Shown here: piece after piece, positions 1 to 9,072 of the stretch
Layout of the letters: each line of letters begins with the position of its first letter
How positions within the stretch are numbered: the first letter of the stretch is position 1
Program-made: the position numbers and the translations under genes
NCBI GenBank assembly: GCA_964513465.1
Contig: CAZEMR010000004.1
Location: forward strand, 26,007 to 90,006
Length of the DNA stretch: 64,000 nt
Reading direction: 5' to 3'
DNA from: CAZEMR01 sp964513465
GTDB lineage: Bacteria; Bacteroidota; Ignavibacteria; Kapaibacteriales; UBA2268
The notes under the pieces: model-generated
Databases searched by the model: none
The model's input: only the letters and a program-made list of their open reading frames with translations
Told to the model about the DNA's origin: nothing

Positions 1-764
1 CTCAGCACCGGATGAACCGTAACGCCGATGATGCGGTTGGCGCCGGCGTCCTTCAGCGCTTCGGCGCACTTGACAAAAGTGGTGCCTGTATCGATCATAT
101 CATCGACTATAACCAGATTGCGGCCCTCGACCGTGCCGATTATATTCATAATCTCGGCGACGTTATGCGAGGGGCGACGCTTATCGACCAGCACCAGGTC
201 GGCATTGAGCCGCTTGGCATACGCGCGTGCGGTCTTTACTCCGCCGACGTCGGGAGACGCAACTGCGAGGTTGTCCAGCTCCAGTCTTTTCACCGCGCGG
301 ATAAGCACCGGCGAGGCATAAAGGTGGTCGAGCGGAATATCGAAATATCCCTGAATCTGCGACGAATGCAAATCTATCGTAATGATGCGGTCAGCTCCGG
401 CGCGCGCAAGGATATTGGCCACCAGCTTGGCGGTGATAGATACACGCGGCTGGTCTTTGCGATCCTGGCGGGCATAACCGTAATACGGAATCACAGCGGT
501 AACTCTACGGCAGGAAGCACGTTTGGCCGCGTCGAGCATTATTAATAATTCCATCAGATTGTCCGACGGAGAATGAGTGGACTGAATAATGAAAAGGTCC
601 ACTCCGCGAACGTTTTCTTCGAATTTCAACCAGATCTCGCCATCGCTGAAATTGCGGATGGCGGTTTCCGAAAGGTGTATTCCAAGATTTTCGGCTACTT
701 TCTGCGCCAGTTTCGGATTCGACCGACCAGTTGCTACCTTGAAGTCCGGCATCATTATTTTCAT
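1..764 (-). CDS. prs: Ribose-phosphate pyrophosphokinase, C-terminus cut by window edge
   Basis: PRPP synthetase transfers pyrophosphate from ATP to ribose 5-phosphate, giving PRPP for purine, pyrimidine, histidine and NAD synthesis in the cytoplasm. About 254 of the usual 310-320 residues are present; the frame is open to base 1, so the C-terminus lies outside. Seen in the translation: FSDGEIWLKF near residue 40, the flexible-loop stretch YYGYARQDRK, the divalent-metal motif DLHSSQIQGYF, and the PRPP loop IVDDMIDTGTT. Three in-frame ATGs lie at 764, 755 and 752 with a TAG stop just upstream; I chose the first, but MPDFKVATG from 752 is equally possible. The tRNA-Gln gene sits 25 bp upstream on the same strand and probably shares the promoter at 884-915. 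Confidence 0.95.
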   Translation of the reverse strand, partial: MKIMMPDFKVATGRSNPKLAQKVAENLGIHLSETAIRNFSDGEIWLKFEENVRGVDLFIIQSTHSPSDNLMELLIMLDAAKRASCRRVTAVIPYYGYARQDRKDQPRVSITAKLVANILARAGADRIITIDLHSSQIQGYFDIPLDHLYASPVLIRAVKRLELDNLAVASPDVGGVKTARAYAKRLNADLVLVDKRRPSHNVAEIMNIIGTVEGRNLVIVDDMIDTGTTFVKCAEALKDAGANRIIGVTVHPVL

Positions 765-789
765 TCGTTTCTGCTAAAAATAAAATTCG

Positions 790-861
790 CTGGGATGGCA
801 GGATTCGAACCTGCGAATGTCGGCTCCAAAGGCCGATGCCTTACCACTTGGCTACATCCCA
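790..861 (-). tRNA. tRNA-Gln (anticodon TTG)
   Basis: Read on the minus strand, a cloverleaf is visible: 7-bp acceptor stem TGGGATG/CATCCCA, a D arm, the anticodon stem CGGCC-type around loop CTTTGGA giving anticodon TTG, and a T arm with GGTTCGAATCC. The discriminator base is G at 790 and no CCA is encoded. It lies directly upstream of prs and 22 nt downstream of a good -7 element, so a joint tRNA-prs transcript is likely. Confidence 0.95.
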
Positions 862-883
862 ATGACCGTTTTATCAGAGCTTA

Positions 884-915
884 CAAATATAACAGATATA
901 TATTTCTCAAACAAA
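884..915 (-). promoter_or_regulatory. Bacteroidota-type promoter for tRNA-Gln and prs
   Basis: On the minus strand TTTG (912-915) is followed after exactly 20 nt by TATATTTG (884-891). This matches the known Bacteroidota housekeeping consensus TTTG-N19/20-TAnnTTTG. The tRNA 5' end is 22 nt further on. It is the clearest promoter in the window and supports the taxonomic placement. Confidence 0.7.
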
Positions 916-966
916 TTATTTCACTTGTTTTTTACGAAAATATATTTAATATATTGAGCTTATGAA

Positions 967-1647
967 TTATTTGCGGCGGCAGACCAGGCGGTATACATCT
1001 ATTCCATGATGTATGCAGAATGTCTCCTTATCAGTCGGCGGCAGGCCCCATTCCGAGGCATCAACCCGCCGGGTTTCGAAGTCAGCATTGCCCTCCATCA
1101 GCTTGCGGTGGTATTCGTCCACTTCCGCTACATCGGTAGCCAGAAACAGCTCTCCGCCCCGCCGCAATACCCGCGCCGAATCGGTAAGAAATTTATCGGA
1201 GAACGCGCGGCGCTTCTGGTGCCGCTTCTTGGGCCAGGGATCGGGAAAAAGATAGAATATCCGCCCGACCGCTTCATCCGCTATAAAATCCAGCCCATTG
1301 ACCACGCTGTACCACACAGCCGAGGCGTTGGCGATCGTCTCGCCGCGGGCGACTTCGTTGATCCAGCGCACCAGCGGACGGCGTATCTCGACTCCGAGCA
1401 CATTCTCGACGGGATTCGCAAGTGCATACCGCAGCAGAAAGCGCCCCTTGCCGCAGCCCACATCGAGCGCGTCCGGCGGGCGGCATTCGGCAAAATGCTC
1501 GCTCCAGTCTATCGTTTCGATCAGCGGCGGATAATATGAAGGTTTTTCCTTCAGCTCGCTGGCCGGGAAGTAGAGATTGGGCGCCACATGGTGCCTCACC
1601 CGTTTCGGAAACGGATATTTATCGAAATCAATATCTGAGAATTTCAT
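967..1647 (-). CDS. trmB: tRNA (guanine46-N7)-methyltransferase
   Basis: TrmB transfers a methyl group from S-adenosylmethionine to G46 in the variable loop of tRNA. The 226-residue protein has the usual family length. The SAM-binding glycine motif LDVGCGKGRF is at residues 61-70, the acidic end of the next strand is GVEIRR at about 85-90, and the family signature FPDPWPKKRHQKRR is at 134-147, followed by a TDVAEVDEY segment. The N-terminal 55 residues precede the Rossmann fold, as in many bacterial TrmB proteins. It ends 105 bp from the tRNA-Gln gene on the same strand and starts 5 bp from the stop of the upstream LRR gene, so the two may be cotranscribed. Confidence 0.93.
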   Translation of the reverse strand: MKFSDIDFDKYPFPKRVRHHVAPNLYFPASELKEKPSYYPPLIETIDWSEHFAECRPPDALDVGCGKGRFLLRYALANPVENVLGVEIRRPLVRWINEVARGETIANASAVWYSVVNGLDFIADEAVGRIFYLFPDPWPKKRHQKRRAFSDKFLTDSARVLRRGGELFLATDVAEVDEYHRKLMEGNADFETRRVDASEWGLPPTDKETFCIHHGIDVYRLVCRRK

Positions 1648-1652
1648 ATATT

Positions 1653-2498
1653 TTAATAGCTGATTGTCAAACCCGGTATTGCGTCATTCAGATCGTTGCG
1701 CTCATCGAGCGGCACATCATTGCCCCAAAGCTCCAGATAGCCAAGATTTCGCATTCGTTTCATCGCATCTGGCAGCTTGGTTAATTTATTTTCGGAAATT
1801 TCCAGCGTGTGCATCTGCTGCCACAGCTGGACGCAATCCGGAATTTCATTAAGCTGATTTTTCGAAATCGCCAGATGTTCAAGGCCTGTCAGAAGGCATA
1901 ATTCGCCCGGAAATTCCGTGAATTCATTGGCCATAAGATATAATTTGCGAAGATTCGTAAGCTCGGCGAATTCGGTCGGGAGCTCGCTGAGCCGGTTGAA
2001 ATCGAGATCGAATTCAGTAATATTCTTCAGCAATTTTACCTCGGCGGGCAACTGCATTATTTGGTTATAGCTCATGCAAATCCCGGTGAGCGAAGGCATG
2101 CGCGACATCAAGCGGAATGCGCCGGCCCAGTTCATTGTCGGATTTGCAGTAAGATAAATTGTCTCAAGATTCTTTAGTTTTGTTAAATTTTCCGGCAATT
2201 CCGTGAGCATATTCCCGACAAGGAACAGCTCCTTCAGATTGGGCAATTGCGCGAGTTTATCTATCGCATCCCGAAGATCGAGCTCCGGATTATTGCTCAA
2301 CGCAAGGTTTTCGAGATTTTTGAATTCCTTAATCTTATCCGGCAATATTTTAATATCCTTCATCGATAGGTCGAGCTTTGCGACCGAATCGGGCTGACCA
2401 CCGGAGAGCTCTTCCCAGTCGATATTAGGAGCTTCCTGAGATTTTGCCGTAATGGCAAACACGAAGATCAGCGAAATAATCAGAGCAATTTTTTTCAT
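1653..2498 (-). CDS. Secreted leucine-rich-repeat protein
   Basis: The 281-residue protein begins with a signal peptide (MKKIALIISLIFVFAITAKS, cleavage probably near SQ-EAP). The rest is about ten leucine-rich repeats of the LxxLxLxxNxLxxLPxxIxxLxN type, most 23 residues long with two of 26, from about residue 40 to the end. LRR solenoids bind proteins; no catalytic domain is visible. There is no lipobox and no type IX sorting domain, so it is predicted to be periplasmic or otherwise exported, not T9SS cargo. It lies 80 bp downstream of mlaE and 5 bp upstream of trmB on the same strand. A second LRR protein at 20462-21394 has the same repeat type but no signal peptide. The partner is unknown. 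Confidence 0.85.
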   Translation of the reverse strand: MKKIALIISLIFVFAITAKSQEAPNIDWEELSGGQPDSVAKLDLSMKDIKILPDKIKEFKNLENLALSNNPELDLRDAIDKLAQLPNLKELFLVGNMLTELPENLTKLKNLETIYLTANPTMNWAGAFRLMSRMPSLTGICMSYNQIMQLPAEVKLLKNITEFDLDFNRLSELPTEFAELTNLRKLYLMANEFTEFPGELCLLTGLEHLAISKNQLNEIPDCVQLWQQMHTLEISENKLTKLPDAMKRMRNLGYLELWGNDVPLDERNDLNDAIPGLTISY

Positions 2499-2578
2499 AA
2501 TTAATTATATACATTTATTCGCAAAATTATATCATATATTCAATCGCCGGGCGGGCCGATTTATTGTTTGGCAATTCA

Positions 2579-3358
2579 TTAAAAAATATATCCGAATAGC
2601 GCATCGAGCACAAGTATTGTCGCCGCAGTCAGCGTAAATGCCCGCACTGTGCTGTTGCCAACCCCTTCGGCGCCGCCCGAGGTGGAATACCCCACATGGC
2701 AGCCGATCAGAGCGGTAACCCCGCCGAAGACAAAGGATTTGACCAGACCGGTGATTACCTCGCTCAGGCGGAAGAATTTCTGGACCGATTCGAAATAAAT
2801 CGCACCGCTGAAGTCGAATTTGACCAGTGTCAATAAATAGCCTCCAAGCAGAGCCACCACGTTCGAAAACACCACCAGCACCGGCATCATCAGAAATGCG
2901 GCCACAACGCGCGGCATTCCGAGGAAGCGGTCTTTGTCGATGGCCATCATCTCGAGGGCGTCTATTTGCTCGCTGACCTTCATTGTGCCGATCTGTGCGG
3001 CCATAGCACCGCCGACACGTCCGGCGATCACGAGCGCAGTCAGCACGGGCGAAAGCTCGGTGAATACAACGGTCGCAATTGATGAGCCGATATATGGCCG
3101 GGCGATCGAAACCAGATTGAATTTCGAGAAAAGATTGGTGGCCTGCAGTGCGGCGATGGCGCCGGTGAACGAGCCGATTAGTATCACCAGCGGCAGAGAA
3201 TCCGCGCCGATAATGGCCATTTGCTGTATAACAAGCCGGCGGTCGCGGTATATCCTTGGCAGATAGCGGATTACGTTTTTGAGCATAATCACGATCTGTC
3301 CGAATTCCCCAAAGAAATTCATCACGCCGCGTCCTATTCGCGCAATTACATTAAGCAT
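2579..3358 (-). CDS. mlaE: MlaE-family lipid ABC transporter permease
   Basis: MlaE permeases are the inner-membrane subunit of the ABC system that moves phospholipids between inner and outer membrane. The 259-residue protein has five to six hydrophobic segments and the family signature ELSPVLTALVIAGRVGGAMA followed by AAQIGTMKVSEQIDAL in the middle. Length fits the family. The usual partners, an MlaF ATPase and an MCE-domain MlaD protein, are not adjacent: the next gene on the strand is an LRR protein. A promoter of the Bacteroidota type lies just upstream (3392-3423). Function in lipid asymmetry is inferred from the family. Confidence 0.93.
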   Translation of the reverse strand: MLNVIARIGRGVMNFFGEFGQIVIMLKNVIRYLPRIYRDRRLVIQQMAIIGADSLPLVILIGSFTGAIAALQATNLFSKFNLVSIARPYIGSSIATVVFTELSPVLTALVIAGRVGGAMAAQIGTMKVSEQIDALEMMAIDKDRFLGMPRVVAAFLMMPVLVVFSNVVALLGGYLLTLVKFDFSGAIYFESVQKFFRLSEVITGLVKSFVFGGVTALIGCHVGYSTSGGAEGVGNSTVRAFTLTAATILVLDALFGYIF

Positions 3359-3391
3359 TTAATTATTGCTTTCTCATTAATTCCGGAAAAA

Positions 3392-3423
3392 CAAAATTAA
3401 GCCTTTGCGGGCAATTATGGAAA
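3392..3423 (-). promoter_or_regulatory. Putative promoter of mlaE
   Basis: Minus strand: TTTC (3420-3423), 20 nt, then TAATTTTG (3392-3399), a full match to the -7 consensus TAnnTTTG with one mismatch in the -33 element. The start codon of mlaE is 33 nt downstream. Confidence 0.5.
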
Positions 3424-3426
3424 AAA

Positions 3427-3458
3427 TTTCCCATGAAGCGCAATTTTATATATTTTTG
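3427..3458 (+). promoter_or_regulatory. Putative promoter of the first C25-like gene
   Basis: Plus strand: TTTC (3427-3430), 20 nt, then TATTTTTG (3451-3458), again a full TAnnTTTG match with the same one-base deviation in the -33 element. It would give a leader of about 70 nt before the ATG at 3535. It lies back to back with the mlaE promoter. Confidence 0.45.
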
Positions 3459-3534
3459 TCCTAAGTATCACAGGTTATGAAACATCCGACGCAGTTTGCT
3501 GTTATTATTATAATAAAATTTTACGGAATTACAC

Positions 3535-5568
3535 ATGAGAACTTTATATATATATGTAATTATCGCTGCCATGCTTATACCAGGCATTACTGCATCGGCG
3601 GACGAAGAAGTTAAAAAGCGCGCGGTGATGATCGCAGCCGAAGTCGACAGCAGCGATTCGCCATCTATCACGCTTAGCTGGCCGCAGGATACGGCGGTGA
3701 GCTATACGGTATCCCGCAAGGAAGTCACTGGCAGCGATTTCGATCATTTCGTCGGAGTGGCCGATAGCGGTGCGACCTCGCTTACGGACAAGGATGTCCG
3801 TCGGGGCGTCCATTACGAATATAAAATCATCAAGGCATATCGCGATTTCGACGGCTGGGGCTATGTCAGCGCGGGGTTCGACGTCGCCCTGCCCGACCAC
3901 AAAGGGCGCATCCTCGTGTTGGTGGATTACACCGTCCGCGAGCAAATCCCCGATGCAATCAACCGCTACCAGCGCGGCCTGACGGCCGATGGCTGGCAGG
4001 CAAAGGTAGTCAGCGTACCACGCAGCGAGCAGTTCAATCCCCGCGCGGTAATTAATATCAGGCAGATAATCCGCGCCGAGCACGAACGAGATTCGCTCCG
4101 GGCGGTGGTGCTGCTGGGCCGGGTGCCGGTCGCTTATTCCGGTGATTATGCGATCGACGGCCACAGCGAACACATCGGCGCATGGCCCGCCGACCCATTC
4201 TATGCCGAGCTGGACGGAATATGGACGGATTCCTCGGCCGAGGTACTCGCTACCTCGCGCTACCAGAATATTAATTCGATCGGCGACGGAAAATACGACC
4301 AAATATTCATCCCCACAAAGCTGGAGCTCGAAATCGGGCGCATCGACTTTTTCGATCTGCCGGACTACCCCCAATCGGAAATTAAATTAATCGAAAATTA
4401 TCTTGATAAGAATCAAAAATTCCGCTATGGCGAAATCCGACCCCGCCGCATGGGAATAATCACAGATAATTTCGGGATGTACAGCAACGAGGCTTTCGCC
4501 GCAGACGGCTGGATCAACCTTTCGGCGCTGGTGGGCTACGAAAACATAAGCGAGGCGTCGATGCGCTACGAAATGCGCGACAAAAGCTTCATGTGGGCGT
4601 ATGGATGCGGATCGGGCACTTACTACGCCTGCCACGAAGTCGCTTACCCCGAAACATACGTCGGGGTCGATCAGCACTGCGCGTTTGTAATGCTCTTCGG
4701 CTCGCGATTCGGCGACTGGGACAGCCGCAATAATATCATGCGCATAATCGCGGCCTCGGCTCCGATGGTGCAGAACGTCGTGTGGGCAGCACGGCCATTC
4801 TGGCATTTCCACCAGATGGGAATGGGCGAAACCATCGGCTATTGCGGCAAAGTAAGCATGAACAACGTAAGAACTTACGAATCATCCGGGCAAGGTGGCC
4901 AACACTAGGCGGACATGGCGTGATATGGCTACCACCAGTCGCATATGGCGTTGCTGGGCGACCCGACTATGAAGATGTACGTGGCGCCGCCCCCTGGCGA
5001 GGTATCCGCTGAGCTAACCGAACCCGGCGACGCCGAGCTTAGCTGGGCGCACGCTGATGGCGAAATATTCGGATATAATTTATATCGCGCAGCGAATTAT
5101 GAAGATAAATTCGAGCGGATTAATGCGAATATTATTCACGAAAACTCATACGTCGACCGCGCGCCGCTCACCGGACGAAATATTTATCTGGTGCGCAGCG
5201 TAAAACGCGAAGAATCGCAGACCGGCTCATTTTTCCATCAGAGCGCCGGACGATTTGCCGAAATTATATCGGAAACCGATACGGTTGCGGCCAGTGGTCT
5301 TGAGATCGAAGTATACCCCAATCCCGCCAGCGAGTCAGTATCGATCGAAATTTCGCTGGAATCGGAAAATCATCTGACTATAAATATATACGATCAGAAC
5401 GGCCGTCGGGTCGCTTCGCCGGTCGATGGAGTTTATCCGGCCGGCGATCATATCTTCCCATGGGATTTACGCGACGATTCTGGCGAACGGGTCGTACCGG
5501 GAGTGTATATCGCATCTGCGGCAGCGGGCGTTTATGTTGCGACGATAGAGTTAATTATTTTGCCATAA
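3535..5568 (+). pseudogene. Interrupted T9SS cargo gene with C25-like domain (two in-frame stops)
   Basis: The frame from 3535 encodes a signal peptide (MRTLYIYVIIAAMLIPGITASA), an Fn3-like segment to about residue 110, and a domain resembling the gingipain (peptidase C25) fold with LRAVVLLGRVPVAYSG and FGDWDSRNN. It stops with TAG at 4906-4908 and meets a second in-frame stop, TGA, at 4921-4923. After that the same frame continues (MALLGDPTMKM at 4945) through a second Fn3-like stretch and a type IX sorting domain (VYPNPASESV onward) to 5568. The intact neighbour at 5646-7754 aligns on both sides of the stops, with a gap of only about three residues. So this is one gene broken in the middle, by real mutation, by compensating frameshifts, or by sequence error. 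If transcribed as is, it gives a 457-residue secreted product lacking the sorting domain. Confidence 0.75.
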
Positions 5569-5645
5569 GTTTTTGAATATTTTGTAATTATTTATAAATT
5601 CCGGGAATTTGTGAAATGAATTCATTCACCAATCCCGGAGTTCTC

Positions 5646-7754
5646 ATGAATAAATTATTTACTCTTTTATTATTACCAATATTTCTTCTTATTTCGAATA
5701 ATCTTTCCGCGCAGGATGCCCGCGATTTCAGCGTGGGAATCAGCGCCGAAGTCATCACCGTGCCTTCCGAAATGATAGAGCTGACGCTGACGGCATCCGA
5801 CAGCGCCACGTATTTTACGATTTACCGAAAAAAAATCGGCACGATGTTCTGGGGCAGCCCGATTGCCGAATTCCCGGCAAGCCAGACGGTCTATCAGGAT
5901 ACTGACGTCAGAGCCGGAGATGCTTATGAATACAAAGTATTCGCACTCTGCGAGTACGTATCGACTATTGGCGGCAATCCGCATGAATTCCATTACGACG
6001 CAACCGGTTATATCTGCGTTGGATTCGATTCGCCGCCGGTGGAGCCCTTCGGCACCGTATTGCTGCTGATCGACGAGACTCTCGAGCTGCCGCTGGCCAC
6101 CGAAATTGCCCGGCTCGAAAACGACCTTCGTGCCGAATCATGGGGTGTGGCGACGCATTATGTTGCGCGATGCGAGGAATTTTCGGCGCAGGAAGTACAG
6201 AACAATCATGATATAATTGCGGCAGAATATTCGCAAAATCCAAACCTGAGCGCAGTGCTGCTGCTCGGGCGGGTTGCGGTGCCCTATTCCGGGAATATCT
6301 ATCCGGACGGCCATACCAATCACATCGGCGCATGGCCTGCGGATGTGTTTTATTCATTCACCGACGACAGCCGCTGGACGGATACTGATGTGATGAACGA
6401 CACCGCCGCCCGCGCGCAGAACCACAACATCCCGGGCGACGGCAAGTTCGACCAGTCGATACTCCCCGGCGCTGCGGAGCTTATGGTCGGCCGCATTGAT
6501 TTTTACGATATGCCGGCATTCGAAGATTCGGAGATCGAGTTATTAAGAAAATATCTTGAAAAAGATCATAAATTCCGCACCGGACAAATGGATATCCGCG
6601 ATATGGGTCTCGTTCAGGATAATTTCCAGCCTCGTAAATTCAGTTATACGGAATGTTTCGCATCGTCCGGCTGGCGCAATTTCCAGACATTCTTCGGCCC
6701 GGAAAACGTCAAAGAGCTCGACTGGCTCGACGAACTATCGACGCAGTCCTATTTATGCGCATACGGCACCGGCCCGGGCGGCTACTCGAGCTGCGGCGGA
6801 ATTGTCAACTCCGGCGAGCTGGCCGCCAATCCCACAAACGCCGTATTCACAATGCTTTTCGGATCCTACTTCGGCGACTGGGACAGCCGCAATAATGTTA
6901 TGCGCGCGGCGCTTGCATCCGAGCCCTCCGTGCTGACATGCTCGTGGACTGCGCGGCCGCACTGGTTTCTGCATTTCATGGGGCTGGACTATCCGATCGG
7001 CCAATCGACGGTGATTTCGCAAAATAATCTTGCGGAATATGTTCCATTTGTATTCCGCGTATTTCCCGATCCGCGATTCAGCCCGGGAACAACACGCTCG
7101 ATTGGCAATGGCTGGGTACACATTGCGCTAATGGGCGATCCCACGCTGCGCCTGCATTCGGGCAAAGTCGCCGCGCCGGATAATCTGGCGCTTGCGCAGA
7201 TCGGTCTGCACTTGTTCGAATTAACATGGGAGAATTCAAATCACGACGCGGACACGAAGTATTATATATATCGCGCAACTTCGCCCACCGGCGCTTTCGA
7301 ACGAATCACCGATGAACCCATCGCTGGGATGACATATCGCGATGAATTCGACTACACCGGCGAGCTTTATTATCTCGTGCGACCGGCAAAGCTTACCGCC
7401 GCCAACAATGGCCGCTTCTGGATAGAAGGGCCAGGCGTGACGGCAGACATAATCGCCACCGGAGTCGAGGATATTTCGCTGGAAGCATCTCTTGTAGCAG
7501 CGCCCAATCCAGCTTCGACGAATGTGGACATCCGGATAACGCTCCCTACGGACGGCCATCTGCGCGCGGATATATTCGATCAGCAGGGGCAGGCAATACG
7601 CAGCATCGATGCGGGATACGCAATCGCCGGAGAGCACCGCATGGCGTGGAATCTCCGGGATGAATCGGGCGAGCGGGTAGCAGCGGGAGTATATTTCCTC
7701 CGAATCAATACCGGTAAGAAAATATTTTACGAAAAAATCGCGGTTATGCCTTAA
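5646..7754 (+). CDS. T9SS cargo protein with C25-like (gingipain-fold) domain
   Basis: The start at 5646 is preferred over an ATG 30 nt upstream because it gives a clean signal peptide (MNKLFTLLLLPIFLLISNNLSAQ) and has GGAG six bases in front. The 702-residue protein has an Fn3-like domain to about residue 125, a C25-like domain (about 130-500) with LSAVLLLGRVAVPYSG and MLFGSYFGDWDSRNN, a second Fn3-like domain, and a C-terminal type A sorting domain (AAPNPASTNVDIRI to the end) for export through SprA and surface attachment. In gingipains the catalytic His is in a GHG-type turn and the Cys follows a strand; here the matching places read YGTGPGG and FGSYFG, so peptidase activity is doubtful. 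It is a tandem paralogue of the broken gene upstream. Confidence 0.8.
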   Translation: MNKLFTLLLLPIFLLISNNLSAQDARDFSVGISAEVITVPSEMIELTLTASDSATYFTIYRKKIGTMFWGSPIAEFPASQTVYQDTDVRAGDAYEYKVFALCEYVSTIGGNPHEFHYDATGYICVGFDSPPVEPFGTVLLLIDETLELPLATEIARLENDLRAESWGVATHYVARCEEFSAQEVQNNHDIIAAEYSQNPNLSAVLLLGRVAVPYSGNIYPDGHTNHIGAWPADVFYSFTDDSRWTDTDVMNDTAARAQNHNIPGDGKFDQSILPGAAELMVGRIDFYDMPAFEDSEIELLRKYLEKDHKFRTGQMDIRDMGLVQDNFQPRKFSYTECFASSGWRNFQTFFGPENVKELDWLDELSTQSYLCAYGTGPGGYSSCGGIVNSGELAANPTNAVFTMLFGSYFGDWDSRNNVMRAALASEPSVLTCSWTARPHWFLHFMGLDYPIGQSTVISQNNLAEYVPFVFRVFPDPRFSPGTTRSIGNGWVHIALMGDPTLRLHSGKVAAPDNLALAQIGLHLFELTWENSNHDADTKYYIYRATSPTGAFERITDEPIAGMTYRDEFDYTGELYYLVRPAKLTAANNGRFWIEGPGVTADIIATGVEDISLEASLVAAPNPASTNVDIRITLPTDGHLRADIFDQQGQAIRSIDAGYAIAGEHRMAWNLRDESGERVAAGVYFLRINTGKKIFYEKIAVMP

Positions 7755-7776
7755 TATTGTTTTTTAAAAATATTCT

Positions 7777-7808
7777 AAGACAGGTCTTTCGGGGGCCTGT
7801 CTTTTTTT
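7777..7808 (+). terminator. Rho-independent terminator
   Basis: An 8-bp stem AAGACAGG (7777-7784) pairs with CCTGTCTT (7796-7803) around an 11-nt loop and runs into a T tract. It begins 22 nt after the stop of the C25-like gene. Confidence 0.85.
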
Positions 7809-7946
7809 ATTTATTGCTTTCGGTAAGGTGCAGGATTGCCGACTGCATATTTTGCTTTTGAAAATGATTCGCCGGAGATAGCCGAGTATTACAATTAATC
7901 GATTTTTTGTTATCTTAAATATATATATTCACACCGGAAAGCATTT

Positions 7947-8921
7947 ATGTTCAATTATATACACAGGCTTTATCATCCGGACATATTCCAGGGCAAATCC
8001 CAAAACGGCTATTTCGAAGGATGGTATTTCAAGCAGGTAGCAGCCGACCAATCCCGCGTTGCCGCAGTTATTCCGGGCATTTCGCACTCCGGAGAGTCGC
8101 ATGCGTTTATTCAGTATATCGACTCCGAAATGGACCGCCCACGCTACTATTCCTTTCCGCCGGAGCAATTCAGCTATTCCCGCAGGGATTTCCGCGTCAG
8201 AATCGGCAGCAGCATTTTCACGCGTGATTACATGACGCTGGACATCTCGCGCGACGACGAAAGCCTGAAGGGCGAGATCGAGTTCCGCAACTTGCGCCCC
8301 TACCCGGTTTCGGCGTTGAGCCCGGGGATCATGGGCTGGTACGCATTTGTGCCATTTATGGAATGCTACCACGGAGTCGTTTCGATGCGCCACACCCTGA
8401 GCGGGTGGCTGGATTTTGGCGGGAAAACCACCGACTTCACGGGCGGCGCCGGGTATATCGAAAAGGACTGGGGCACATCGTTCCCATCGACCTGGATCTG
8501 GGCGCAATCGAATAATTTCAGCGACCGTGAGGCCTCGTTCATGCTGTCGGTTGCCAAAATCCCCTGGCTGGGGAATTACTTCACCGGGCATCTCTGCTTT
8601 TTGTGGATTGCCGGGAAATTATATAGATTAATGACATACACCGGCTCGAAGATCGAGAAAATATCGCTGGATAGCGATTCCATGAATTGCATAATATCCG
8701 ATAAGCAGCATCGGATAAAAATCACCGCCCGGAACAGCGCCGGCGGCGAACTCAAAGCGCCGGTCAGCGGGAAAATGGACCGCGTGATTAAGGAAAGCCT
8801 CGATGCGGATATACATATAGTCCTCGAGAATAGCGACCGCGACGTAATATTCGAGGGTCACGGCCGCGCCGGCGGTTTCGAATTCAGCGGCGACATGGGC
8901 GAGCTGATTTCGGGGATATGA
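7947..8921 (+). CDS. Tocopherol cyclase-like protein
   Basis: The 324-residue protein resembles the bacterial branch of the tocopherol cyclase family (plant VTE1 closes the chromanol ring of vitamin E). Recognisable signatures are GYFEGWYFKQV at residues 21-31, SHAFIQYID, and the conserved block GYIEKDWGTSFPSTWIWAQS near 170-190. There is no signal peptide and no obvious transmembrane segment. Nothing else for tocopherol synthesis is nearby, and many bacteria without tocopherol carry such genes, so the substrate is unknown. It stands alone between a terminator and a repeat-bearing spacer. Confidence 0.75.
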   Translation: MFNYIHRLYHPDIFQGKSQNGYFEGWYFKQVAADQSRVAAVIPGISHSGESHAFIQYIDSEMDRPRYYSFPPEQFSYSRRDFRVRIGSSIFTRDYMTLDISRDDESLKGEIEFRNLRPYPVSALSPGIMGWYAFVPFMECYHGVVSMRHTLSGWLDFGGKTTDFTGGAGYIEKDWGTSFPSTWIWAQSNNFSDREASFMLSVAKIPWLGNYFTGHLCFLWIAGKLYRLMTYTGSKIEKISLDSDSMNCIISDKQHRIKITARNSAGGELKAPVSGKMDRVIKESLDADIHIVLENSDRDVIFEGHGRAGGFEFSGDMGELISGI

Positions 8922-8970
8922 CGGCCGCTCCAGCGGTACTGGCGGCAGTGCGGTATTTCATCCGCACCTT

Positions 8971-9053
8971 GTCATCGCGAGGAGCAAGGCGACGAAGAAA
9001 TCTCATTTCAATTTCAGAAGAGAGACTGCGTCGCTAAAGTTCGCAGTGACGAT
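8971..9053. repeat. Imperfect inverted-repeat element
   Basis: The bases GTCATCGCGAGGAGCAAGGC (from 8971) are mirrored by the complement of the end of the element (GTCACTGCGAA...GCGACGCAG read on the other strand, 9053 back to 9021). The sequence resembles the widespread dispersed intergenic element beginning GTCATTGCGAGGAGCGAAGC, known from many bacterial genomes. It lies between the 3' ends of two convergent genes and could form a long hairpin. Confidence 0.6.
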
Positions 9054-9072
9054 CGTTCGTGATGCAGTAAAC

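Noticed and set aside
12..545. 177-codon plus-strand frame at the left edge
   Set aside because: Antisense to prs, which has clear PRPP synthetase motifs.
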